Assembly: GCF_001748245.1 (NCBI RefSeq)
Contig: NZ_BDFO01000001.1
Span: forward strand, 5,030,483-5,094,482
Source of the DNA: Oligoflexus tunisiensis
Lineage (GTDB): Bacteria; Bdellovibrionota_B; Oligoflexia; Oligoflexales; Oligoflexaceae
Direction of reading: 5' to 3'
DNA: 64,000 bases
Positions 18,568 to 25,815 of this stretch are shown one piece after another. How positions within the stretch are numbered: the first letter of the stretch is position 1; each line of letters starts with the position of its first letter. The notes beneath the pieces are model-generated. The model was given only the letters and a program-made list of their open reading frames with translations. It was not told the origin of the DNA and ran no database searches. A program made the translations under genes and the position numbers.

Positions 18568-19260
18568 ATGATTTATGAAGGACACCAGCTTTCTTTCGCT
18601 TATGAGCGGGATGGCGGGACCAGGGTTTTGAATGACGTGAGCGTAAGGATCGCCCGTGGAGAAGGTGTCTGCCTCACAGGCCCTTCCGGTTCGGGCAAAT
18701 CCACTTTGCTGAATCTTCTCGGTTTGATCGAGGCGCCGCAGGACGGTCATCTGCGCTTTCTGGATCGCCCGGTTCATGGGATGAAGGAGGCTGAGTTGAA
18801 TGACATTCGCCGCTTTCATATAGGATTCATCTTCCAGGACTTTCAATTGATCGATGTGCTATCGGTTTATGAAAATGTCGAATTCTTTCTGACCCGGCAG
18901 CAGGTGCCCAAGGCCTTGCGTCAGGAGCGGGTGGAGGCGGCCCTGCAGGACCTGGGTCTTTGGGAGCATCGTTTCAAACGCCCTAATCAACTCAGTGGGG
19001 GGCAGAAGCAAAGGGTCGCCGTGGCCCGGGCTTTGGCGAAACAGCCTCTGGTGGTGGTGGCGGATGAACCGACGGCGAGCCTTGACAGTCGCACCGGTCG
19101 TCAGCTCATGGAAAATTTGAAAAGCATCCAGGAGTCGCGTGGGGTGACTTTGATTCTGGCCTCCCATGATCCGATGGTTCTGGGTTTTGGACTGCGGGAG
19201 ATTCGCATGCAGGACGGCCGCATTCTGAGCGCGGATCAGGAGGCTCGTTATGTTGGCTAA
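18568..19260 (+). CDS. LolD/MacB-type ABC transporter ATPase
   Basis: The 230-residue protein has all nucleotide-binding motifs: Walker A GPSGSGKST at 38-46, signature LSGGQKQRVAVARAL, Walker B VVVADEP followed by TASLD, and a switch His in LASHDP. Length and the segment LIDVLSVYENVEFFL fit the LolD/MacB/FtsE group, which power extraction of lipoproteins or other substrates from the inner membrane rather than import. It overlaps its permease gene by 11 bases. Divergent placement against the synthase operon, which carries a LolA-like gene, suggests that this transporter works on the synthase product or a lipoprotein partner. Confidence 0.88.
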   Translation: MIYEGHQLSFAYERDGGTRVLNDVSVRIARGEGVCLTGPSGSGKSTLLNLLGLIEAPQDGHLRFLDRPVHGMKEAELNDIRRFHIGFIFQDFQLIDVLSVYENVEFFLTRQQVPKALRQERVEAALQDLGLWEHRFKRPNQLSGGQKQRVAVARALAKQPLVVVADEPTASLDSRTGRQLMENLKSIQESRGVTLILASHDPMVLGFGLREIRMQDGRILSADQEARYVG

Positions 19261-20455
19261 GTTCGCGCTGCGGAATATCCGCCGCAATCAAAGGCGTTCG
19301 CTCGTGGCTCTCGGCACCATCGCCGTCGGCGTTTTTGGACTGCTCTTTCTGCAGGGATTCTTCTCGGGCCTGATCGCCCTGCATAAGGAGAATTCCATCC
19401 ATTCGCGCTTTGGTCACGGCCAGGTCATGACCAAAGGTTACTGGGGTCAGGCCTTTGAAAAGCCCTGGGAGCATTGGCTCGAGGATCCTGAGGCCGTGAT
19501 GCAGTATCTCAAGGAGCAGCCGCATGTGAAGGCGGTATTTCCGCGGGTGCAGTTCTTTGCGCTTCTCAGCAACGGCCGTATCAATGTCGCCGGACGGGGC
19601 CAGGGTGTGGTGGGCGCTGCCGAGCAGCACTTCTTTAACAAGATGAACTTCATCGCCGGCGGGGCCATGGGGGATCAGCGGGATGGCCTTGTGTTGGGCG
19701 TGGGGCTCGCCCGGGCTCTGGGGGTCAAGGTCGGCGATCACTTGACCGTGATGGGGCAGACCATTGATGGCACCATCAACGCAATTGATACGCGGGTCAC
19801 CGGAATCTTTCAGGTGGGTATGAAGGAAGCGGATGATACGCTCTTTCAGGTGCAGCTGAGCGAGGCCCAGATTCTGATGAACACCCAAAAGGTGGAGTCG
19901 GTGACGATAGGTCTGGATGATGAACGTCACTGGGACGAAGTCGCGGCGGGATTTCAGCGGGCCTTTCCGGGTTACGATGCGCTCTCGATCTATGTCCTCG
20001 ACCAGGTCTGGGCCGAGAATGGCGAGCTGTTTCTCACGGCGCTTTTGAATATTTTCCGTCTCGTCTTTCTGGGCATGATCATGCTCGCCATCTATAACAG
20101 CGCGTCGAATACCGTGCTCGAACGCAAGCGGGAACTCGGCATGCTGCGCGCCAATGGCGAGACGCCGCAGGATCTGATTCAGCTCCTTGTTCTGGAGGGA
20201 CTTTATCTGGCGCTGGCGGGAGCCACCCTCGGTATCCTGTTGACCCTGCTCGTGCATGGGATTTCAGGCCAGGGCATTCCGATGCCGCCCACGCCGGGAA
20301 CCAATCGCCTTCTGCCGGTGAAGCTCCATCTGGAAGCATCCTCGATTCTTCTGGCCATGCTGTTGGGTATTTTTACGTCGACCGCGGCGACCTTTCTTTC
20401 CACGCTTCAGGTCCTGCGTCTTTCCATAGTTCAGGCCATACGCGCCGCGGCATGA
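19250..20455 (+). CDS. LolC/E-like FtsX-family permease
   Basis: The 401-residue protein shows the MacB/LolC layout: short cytoplasmic N-terminus LRNIRRNQRRS, a first membrane segment around 18-40, a large periplasmic domain to about 260, then three membrane segments, with the FtsX motif NTVLERKRELGMLRANG between the second and third. It overlaps the ATPase gene by 11 bases, so the two form one transporter. The periplasmic domain is where LolA-type carriers load, which fits the LolA-like protein at 10818-11510. The substrate is unknown. Confidence 0.85.
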   Translation: MLAKFALRNIRRNQRRSLVALGTIAVGVFGLLFLQGFFSGLIALHKENSIHSRFGHGQVMTKGYWGQAFEKPWEHWLEDPEAVMQYLKEQPHVKAVFPRVQFFALLSNGRINVAGRGQGVVGAAEQHFFNKMNFIAGGAMGDQRDGLVLGVGLARALGVKVGDHLTVMGQTIDGTINAIDTRVTGIFQVGMKEADDTLFQVQLSEAQILMNTQKVESVTIGLDDERHWDEVAAGFQRAFPGYDALSIYVLDQVWAENGELFLTALLNIFRLVFLGMIMLAIYNSASNTVLERKRELGMLRANGETPQDLIQLLVLEGLYLALAGATLGILLTLLVHGISGQGIPMPPTPGTNRLLPVKLHLEASSILLAMLLGIFTSTAATFLSTLQVLRLSIVQAIRAAA

Positions 20456-20470
20456 TATCTGCAAAGTATA

Positions 20471-20494
20471 GGATCAGAGCCCATGCTCTGATCC
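20471..20494 (+). terminator. Perfect 10-bp hairpin after the ABC operon
   Basis: GGATCAGAGC and GCTCTGATCC pair perfectly around the loop CCAT, 15 bases after the permease stop. No T-run follows, so it may be a weak or factor-dependent terminator, or an mRNA-stabilising hairpin. Confidence 0.5.
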
Positions 20495-20826
20495 CTTCGC
20501 TTCCTGAAACGACTTCACTTCTTCTCTTCTTCAGCGTGATGTCCTAAACAAAGCCCCCAAAAAAAACCTATCAAATCAGAGGATCCCAGGTGAGCTGTGC
20601 GTTTCCCCACTTCTGATGCCTCGCTGTCATGATTTCGCGTGCTGCTTCTATCAGGAAAATCATCACGTTAACTAACCCTCGGATAAAATATGTGTTTCTC
20701 CTGCCGTCTTTCCTGTCGCCTTGCGGCCGGGATAAGTGACGAAGATTGTGCGATCGCAGGCGTGGCCCCGGCTTTGCAAAACAGAAGGGGCAAGCAAGAA
20801 CAGTTGAAACCGAGGGAGTCCACCAT
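20495..20826. other. Gene-free stretch upstream of the 431-residue unknown protein
   Basis: About 330 bases with no supported gene. It contains an A-run at 20559-20566 and pyrimidine-rich stretches, and must carry the promoter of the gene at 20827, but I see no consensus pair. Open frames here lack ribosome sites and continue as extensions of the downstream gene. Confidence 0.4.
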
Positions 20827-22122
20827 ATGGCAAGCAAATGGTCTTTGGAATTGCTCAATAGAGCCTGCGCATCCGTCGAGGAGGAAAAGGCGCGCGCGAT
20901 GGCTGAACTTGAGCCCAAACTCGTCCTGGAGGAGTTTCTGCAAAAAGTGATGGATGAACCGAGCGTGGAGGATCCGGTGCATGATGCCTACCGTGTGTAT
21001 TACGGTATCGCCTGCATCGCGATCCTCGCGGACTCTGCGGCTTCATCCCAGACCCTGGTTCCCAAACTCGAGCGCATCATCAAGAGTCTTCTCCTCCGCA
21101 ACAAGGTGAAGCCGCGCAAGAGTCAGCTGGGTCATGTCTATCGTCAGGTCGCGGAGATTCTGGGTTATTACCATTGTCAGAAGGGAGATCTGGATGCCGC
21201 GATCTGGGAAGTTTCCATCGGCCATACCCTGGCCCAGGGCAGCAGCCAGAAACCAGGGGAAATCAGCCAGTTTACTTACGCGCATCTGGCCTTGAACAAC
21301 GGGTCGGCAATGCTCGCCTGCTCGCTCTTCCGCCAGTTGCGGGAAGGGACCGCCAGCCGGTTCTGGTACCAGGTCGGCCTCGTGGGTGAAATCAAATCCC
21401 TGCGTCTGGCTGGTCAAAAAACCTTGATTCCGGAGATGATGCAGCAGCTTCAGGGTCTCAAATTTCATGCGCGCGTGCAGGAGCATGCGCAATGGGAACA
21501 GCTGATGTACAGCATGCCGGATGATTTGGATGTCTGGGTGGCTGCACAGGATGAAGAAAACCTGCACCCCTCGCTGGTGGTACGCCTGGCGCTGTGGCTC
21601 TATGCTCAGCCGAATCCTGCTTCGCATCTCGACACGATTAAAAAATTACGCAAGTATCGCAGCGCGTTCAAAAAGCTGGGGCTGGATCAAAAAACCAAGG
21701 TGGCCATCCGCGTCTGGGAAACGATCGACACTCTTTATGATAGTTCGATTCCCTTTGAGGTGCGTCTGCGTCACGCCAGTTCCGTGATGGAGACGATCGG
21801 CAAGTTATGTATCGACTCGCGCAGCATGACCCTCGTGGCCCTGCATCGCTGGGTGATGCGCAACAGCCAGAGCCATCTCAGTCTGCTCGTGGAAGAGGAA
21901 TATCGTTCCCTGAGCCTGCGTCTGAGTCATGGCATGCATACCGATGTCCTGAATCTAATGGACAATGTGAGCAAGGGCCGCCGTATTCTGCAGGATATTT
22001 TCCCGCCCTCGCTGGAAGGCATCCATACGATGAGTCGCGCGATGGGGCTCCCTGCCGATCATCGCAAGGCTGATGATGAGTGGCTTATCGAACCGGAGAT
22101 GTCCCTGCGCTGGGGCGCGTGA
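20827..22122 (+). CDS. Unknown helical (repeat-like) cytoplasmic protein
   Basis: The 431-residue product starts at the ATG at 20827, 8 bases after GAGGGAG; the frame further upstream looks non-coding. It is predicted almost wholly helical, with regularly spaced Leu/Ala-rich helices, for example AYRVYYGIACIAILADS, GHVYRQVAEILGYYH and DLDAAIWEVSIGHTLA, reminiscent of TPR-like solenoids but without clear TPR consensus. There is no signal peptide or membrane segment. It stands alone, convergent with the next gene and with the stop codons directly adjacent. I do not recognise the family. Confidence 0.7.
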   Translation: MASKWSLELLNRACASVEEEKARAMAELEPKLVLEEFLQKVMDEPSVEDPVHDAYRVYYGIACIAILADSAASSQTLVPKLERIIKSLLLRNKVKPRKSQLGHVYRQVAEILGYYHCQKGDLDAAIWEVSIGHTLAQGSSQKPGEISQFTYAHLALNNGSAMLACSLFRQLREGTASRFWYQVGLVGEIKSLRLAGQKTLIPEMMQQLQGLKFHARVQEHAQWEQLMYSMPDDLDVWVAAQDEENLHPSLVVRLALWLYAQPNPASHLDTIKKLRKYRSAFKKLGLDQKTKVAIRVWETIDTLYDSSIPFEVRLRHASSVMETIGKLCIDSRSMTLVALHRWVMRNSQSHLSLLVEEEYRSLSLRLSHGMHTDVLNLMDNVSKGRRILQDIFPPSLEGIHTMSRAMGLPADHRKADDEWLIEPEMSLRWGA

Positions 22123-22587
22123 TTAATAACCTACACCCATAGGCCGGTTGCTTTCGAGCAGCAATCGGGTTTGCCGCAAGCCGGGATCCTTGCTGTTCTG
22201 GGGCACCAGCTGAAGGGTGTTGAGATTTTTAAAGGAATAAAGCACAAAGCCGCCCGGGCGAATGCTCACGTATTTCACCCGCGGCTGATAACGATCATAG
22301 ACAGCGATGTTCACCGCCTTGGTGGAACCATTGCTACTGATCGCCCCTATCTTCAGGATCTGCTTCCGATCCGTCGCCGTCACTCGCACCTTCACATTCA
22401 AAGGCACCAAGGTTGAGGCCGGATGCGGCAGCACCACCGAAGCGCCTTTCGGCAGCTGCAAAATATCAAAGTGTTCGGCCGGCTCCGCTGCCACGTGACC
22501 CAGGTCCGTCTCATTTCCTATATTGTCATCCTGAGCCCAAAGTAACGAAGCCCAGCTCAGACTGATGATCGCGATCAGCTGTTTCAT
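22123..22587 (-). CDS. Small secreted protein of unknown function
   Basis: The product has a signal peptide (MKQLIAIISLSWASLLWAQ) and a mature part of about 135 residues with beta-strand character (GASVVLPHPAS, NVKVRVTATDRKQ, GFVLYSFKNLNTLQLVP). A second ATG at 22599 adds four residues and is closer to a GGAGGA site, so the exact start is uncertain. The gene ends immediately against the convergent neighbour's stop with no room for a separate terminator. No family recognised. Confidence 0.62.
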   Translation of the reverse strand: MKQLIAIISLSWASLLWAQDDNIGNETDLGHVAAEPAEHFDILQLPKGASVVLPHPASTLVPLNVKVRVTATDRKQILKIGAISSNGSTKAVNIAVYDRYQPRVKYVSIRPGGFVLYSFKNLNTLQLVPQNSKDPGLRQTRLLLESNRPMGVGY

Positions 22588-22599
22588 CACACTATCCAT

Positions 22600-23230
22600 G
22601 ATTGAAGGGATCTTCCTCCATTTTATAGGGTGACGGCCGGGCTGTAAAACCGGTAAACCCTGTCCAGAGCCGATTGCCCCATCATTCCCGCAGCTTGGAG
22701 CGGGAAATCAAATTCCACTGGGCATTCTTACCAGGGATCAAAAAGGGTCAGCACGCACCTTCCTCATTCCAAGCTCTGAATAGCACTGCCTTCTTTTTCA
22801 TGCATCACAAGACTTCTAAAAAAATTTTGGCGAAGGCCGAACCCTTGGTTGAGACATCACTCAGTGAGAAACCATGGACTGGTTAATCGTATTAAAAAAG
22901 CTTGAAATAGCCCAGGTTTCTGACCCCGGTCAGAAGACGAAGCTGTTGAATATTGCCGATGGGCTTCGGGGTTACTACTCGATGACTCATCCAGAATTTT
23001 CCCCGGTTGGGCTGCGATTTGCGCAGTCTATCACACTCTTGCAGTCGGTGTTTCCACCAGCTGCAAACGCAGGGCTGAACCCACGATCTTTTAGAGAATT
23101 TCATGGGAAAAGGCCAACCATCCGTTCTCTGAAACCGGAGACCCATCGGCAATTCCGTCCTCCTGAAAGTTTGATCTGAGGCCGCTATACTGTTGGCAGG
23201 GCCTCTTATTTTATATGGGTCGAGCGGAAA
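22600..23230. other. Gene-poor stretch upstream of the PilT/PilU gene
   Basis: About 630 bases with no gene that I can support. One open frame (22874-23179, 101 residues) lacks a ribosome site and its codon use differs from neighbours. The right end carries a promoter candidate for the PilT/PilU gene. A remnant gene or a small RNA could be here, but nothing in the sequence shows it. Confidence 0.4.
23163..23191 (+). promoter_or_regulatory. Candidate sigma-70-type promoter of the PilT/PilU gene
   Basis: CTGAAA at 23163-23168 and TATACT at 23186-23191 are separated by 17 bases, and the gene starts 40 bases further on. Each box differs from consensus, so this is suggestive only. Confidence 0.35.
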
Positions 23231-24304
23231 ATGAACCTCGAGAAGATTCTGAAAGTTGCAGTCCGTGGCGGTGCCAGTGATATCATCCTGAAACCCGGGG
23301 TGATGCCCCGTTTTCGCTTTCAAGGTGAGATCCTGAACCTGGCCGACGGTGAGGTCATCACACCGCAAATGATGATGGCCTGGATCGGCACGCTGGTGCC
23401 GCCCCATATGAAGCATCGCCTTCAGCAGCTTGAAGACCTCGATTTCGCCTACGCCAGCCCCCTCGGCAACCGCTTTCGCGTCAACCTTTTCCGCCAAAAG
23501 CAAAGCTATGCGATGATCCTCCGGGTCATCAACAATCATATTCGGACCATGGAAGAACTGCAGCTGCCGCAGGTGATGCATACATTTGCGGAGGAACGCC
23601 GTGGCCTTGTGCTCGTGACCGGCGCCACCGGCAGCGGCAAGTCCACGACTCTGGCTTCCATTATTGAAAAGATCAATGCCTCGCGGGCCTCGCATATCCT
23701 GACCATCGAGGATCCGATCGAATTCGTCTTTACCGAAAAGCGCTCCACCATCAATCAACGGGAAATCGGCGTCGATGCGGAAAGTTTCGCCGCCGCCCTG
23801 CGCAGTGCCCTGCGGCAGAACCCGGATGTGATTCTGGTGGGTGAGCTGCGCGATAAGGAAACCACCGAGACCGCGCTCATGGCGGCGGAAACCGGTCACC
23901 TCGTGCTTTCGACCTTGCATACCATGGATGCCACCGAAAGCATCACCCGTCTTTTGTCCTATTTTCCACCGCATCAGCACCCTTCCCTGAAAATCATGCT
24001 GTCGCAGACTCTCAAGGCGATCGTTTCGCAGCGTCTGGTGCCACGCAAGGACAACAAGGGCATGGTCCCGGCGATTGAAATTCTGATCGCCAATGAACTG
24101 GTCAGGGAAAATATCCAGAAGGGCGAGGACTTCAGCCTGCTCAAGGACGCGATCCGCAACAGCCGGAATACTTACGGCATGCAAAGCTTCGACCACTCTC
24201 TGCTCACCCTCTACAAGTCCGGGATCATCACCCAGGCGGAAGCTCTCGAACACGCTTCCAATCGCAAGGATTTGGAACTGGCGATGCAGGGCTTCGAAAG
24301 TTGA
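23231..24304 (+). CDS. PilT/PilU-family type IV pilus retraction ATPase
   Basis: The 357-residue protein is a full-length retraction ATPase of the secretion-ATPase superfamily: N-terminal PAS-like region starting GGASDIILKPG, Walker A GATGSGKST at 131-139, Asp box ILTIEDPIEFVF, Walker B region NPDVILVGELRD, and His box TGHLVLSTLHTMDAT. The C-terminal QSFDHSLLTLYKSG and ITQAEALEHA are closer to PilU than to PilT as I know them. It would act as a hexamer at the inner-membrane base of a type IV pilus, depolymerising pilin. No other pilus genes are nearby. Confidence 0.88.
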   Translation: MNLEKILKVAVRGGASDIILKPGVMPRFRFQGEILNLADGEVITPQMMMAWIGTLVPPHMKHRLQQLEDLDFAYASPLGNRFRVNLFRQKQSYAMILRVINNHIRTMEELQLPQVMHTFAEERRGLVLVTGATGSGKSTTLASIIEKINASRASHILTIEDPIEFVFTEKRSTINQREIGVDAESFAAALRSALRQNPDVILVGELRDKETTETALMAAETGHLVLSTLHTMDATESITRLLSYFPPHQHPSLKIMLSQTLKAIVSQRLVPRKDNKGMVPAIEILIANELVRENIQKGEDFSLLKDAIRNSRNTYGMQSFDHSLLTLYKSGIITQAEALEHASNRKDLELAMQGFES

Positions 24305-24354
24305 TTCCTGGATTCAAGTCCTCTATCCTAATGAAATAATCATGAGGAACCATT

Positions 24355-24786
24355 ATGGCGAGAACTCAGCTCCTGGCCGTGCTCTGTCTATTTTTGAACA
24401 GCGGCTGTGCGGCTCTTTACAAGGTCCAGCTCAGTGATGTGGAATTTGCCCCCCGAGGCCGTCCCGTCAGTGTCAAAGTCAGCGAAACGACCGTCGATTT
24501 CGGGGAAGCGGCGCGGATCGCCGGGCGTCTCGGTCGTTCCTCCGGTTCCAAGGGACTGGGCAACCTGGGCAAAGGCGCGGAAGCCTATGAAACCCTTTTT
24601 CAGTTCGGGCCGCGCACGGGAGCACCGGTATTCAATGAGTTCTATGCCCGGGAAATTCCGGATCGCCTGGCCTCGGAATGCAAAGGCGGTTACCTGACCA
24701 ACGTCACATCGATTCGCGAATCGCGCGAGTATCCGGTGGTGAAAGGCCAGATCGTGCGTGTGGATGCCACCTGCATTCAACCCTAA
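24355..24786 (+). CDS. Small lipoprotein, first of a related quartet
   Basis: The 143-residue product has a lipobox LNSGC at about residue 18, so it should be a membrane-anchored lipoprotein. It contains a Gly/Ser stretch (GRSSGSKGLGNLGKG) and a C-terminal part LASECKGGYLTNVTS...VVKGQIVRVDATC. That arrangement, a Cys followed by a basic/Gly turn and ending in a Cys about 35-40 residues later, resembles the three following lipoproteins. It lies 50 bases after the pilus ATPase and 17 before the next lipoprotein. Function unknown. Confidence 0.7.
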   Translation: MARTQLLAVLCLFLNSGCAALYKVQLSDVEFAPRGRPVSVKVSETTVDFGEAARIAGRLGRSSGSKGLGNLGKGAEAYETLFQFGPRTGAPVFNEFYAREIPDRLASECKGGYLTNVTSIRESREYPVVKGQIVRVDATCIQP

Positions 24787-24803
24787 CAATCAAGCGAGAT
24801 GAT

Positions 24804-25169
24804 ATGAAACGGCTCCTGGCTCTTTGTGCTCTCATGAGTCTCACGTTCAGCGGCTGCACCTATACGATGGCCGTGTCGCAGACCAATATTCCCGCGCAGC
24901 GTAAAAAACCTGTGGAAGTCAGCGTGAAGAAATTCATCGTGCTGGGCTTCAACTTCGACAATGACTATGCCCTGGATCTGACCAGGAAACTCCAGGAACG
25001 CTGCCCGCAGGGCCGGGTGCGGGGTGTGACCACGCACGATACGGTCACCCTTTATTTCCTGGCCTTTTTCTGGGCGCGGGAAGTCAAGGCCCAGGGCTAT
25101 TGTCTGCCGCAACAGAATACAGCATCCCTCGAAGCCGAATGGGGCGACATCGCCTCGTCACAGGAGTGA
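24804..25169 (+). CDS. Small lipoprotein, second of the quartet
   Basis: The 121-residue product starts at the ATG at 24804 and has lipobox FSGC. The mature part contains SVKKFIVLGFNFDNDY, then LQERCPQGRVRGVTT and EVKAQGYC. The FxVLGF...CP.G...G.C arrangement is shared with the next two genes, which identifies a paralogous series. A longer in-frame extension to 24678 lies inside the previous gene and is unlikely. Function unknown. Confidence 0.75.
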   Translation: MKRLLALCALMSLTFSGCTYTMAVSQTNIPAQRKKPVEVSVKKFIVLGFNFDNDYALDLTRKLQERCPQGRVRGVTTHDTVTLYFLAFFWAREVKAQGYCLPQQNTASLEAEWGDIASSQE

Positions 25170-25175
25170 AGCGTG

Positions 25176-25502
25176 ATGAAATCCCTCGTCTCTCTTATGA
25201 TTTGTCTGACCCTGCTGCCGGGCTGCATGACGGTATCCTCGATCTCGACCAGTCAGATTCCGCCGGCTGCGGCGCGGAAACAGAAAGTGGTCAGCTCGGC
25301 TTCCAACTTTGTGTTCCTCCTCATTCCCTTCGGCAATTCCTTTGTGGAACGCGCGCGGGAGGATCTGGAACGCCAGTGCCCCAGGGGAGCCATTGAAGGC
25401 ATGCAGACCAAGCATCAGGATACCAATTACTTTTTCGGCCTCGCCAGCAAGCAGGAAGTCGTGATGCACGGCTACTGCCTGAGCCCAAGGAGCAAAGGAT
25501 GA
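25176..25502 (+). CDS. Small lipoprotein, third of the quartet
   Basis: The 108-residue product starts at the ATG at 25176, with CAGGAG upstream; a GTG three bases earlier is an alternative. Lipobox LPGC. The family pattern is visible as SSASNFVFLLIPFGNSF, LERQCPRGAIEGMQT and EVVMHGYC. It follows its paralogue by 6 bases and overlaps the next gene by 4, so the series is one transcription unit. Function unknown. Confidence 0.75.
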   Translation: MKSLVSLMICLTLLPGCMTVSSISTSQIPPAAARKQKVVSSASNFVFLLIPFGNSFVERAREDLERQCPRGAIEGMQTKHQDTNYFFGLASKQEVVMHGYCLSPRSKG

Positions 25503-25813
25503 CGTTCATGAAGATACTTTTGCCGTTATTGGTTCTGCTGACCACCGGCTGCGCGCATTCCATTCACCAGGTCTATGTCAGTGCTCAGGATGCCCGATCC
25601 GCCGGTCAGGGACAGTGGGTCACGGCCGATGCGATGGACTTTGTGGTGCTCGGTTTTCAGACGAACACCAGCTATGTGGAGCAGGCTTATAAGGAGCTGG
25701 AAAGCAAGTGCCCGGGACGCCTGGCTCAGGTCTCCACCGAGCATCTGACCAGCTTCAAACTGCTCTCGTATGAGCAGAAGGTCGTGCTCAAGGGTCTCTG
25801 TGTGAAGTCGTGA
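25499..25813 (+). CDS. Small lipoprotein, fourth of the quartet
   Basis: The 104-residue product starts in an ATGA overlap with the previous stop and has lipobox TTGC. The family pattern appears as ADAMDFVVLGFQTNTSY, LESKCPGRLAQVST and KVVLKGLC. It is the last of the lipoprotein series and its stop lies two bases from the stop of the convergent glycerol-3-phosphate dehydrogenase gene. Function unknown. Confidence 0.75.
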   Translation: MTFMKILLPLLVLLTTGCAHSIHQVYVSAQDARSAGQGQWVTADAMDFVVLGFQTNTSYVEQAYKELESKCPGRLAQVSTEHLTSFKLLSYEQKVVLKGLCVKS

Positions 25814-25815
25814 AT

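Noticed and set aside
22874..23179. Plus-strand open frame of 101 codons before the pilus ATPase
   Set aside because: No ribosome site, less biased codon use than neighbours, and a C-terminus rich in Arg/Pro unlike a folded protein. It could be a remnant but cannot be supported.
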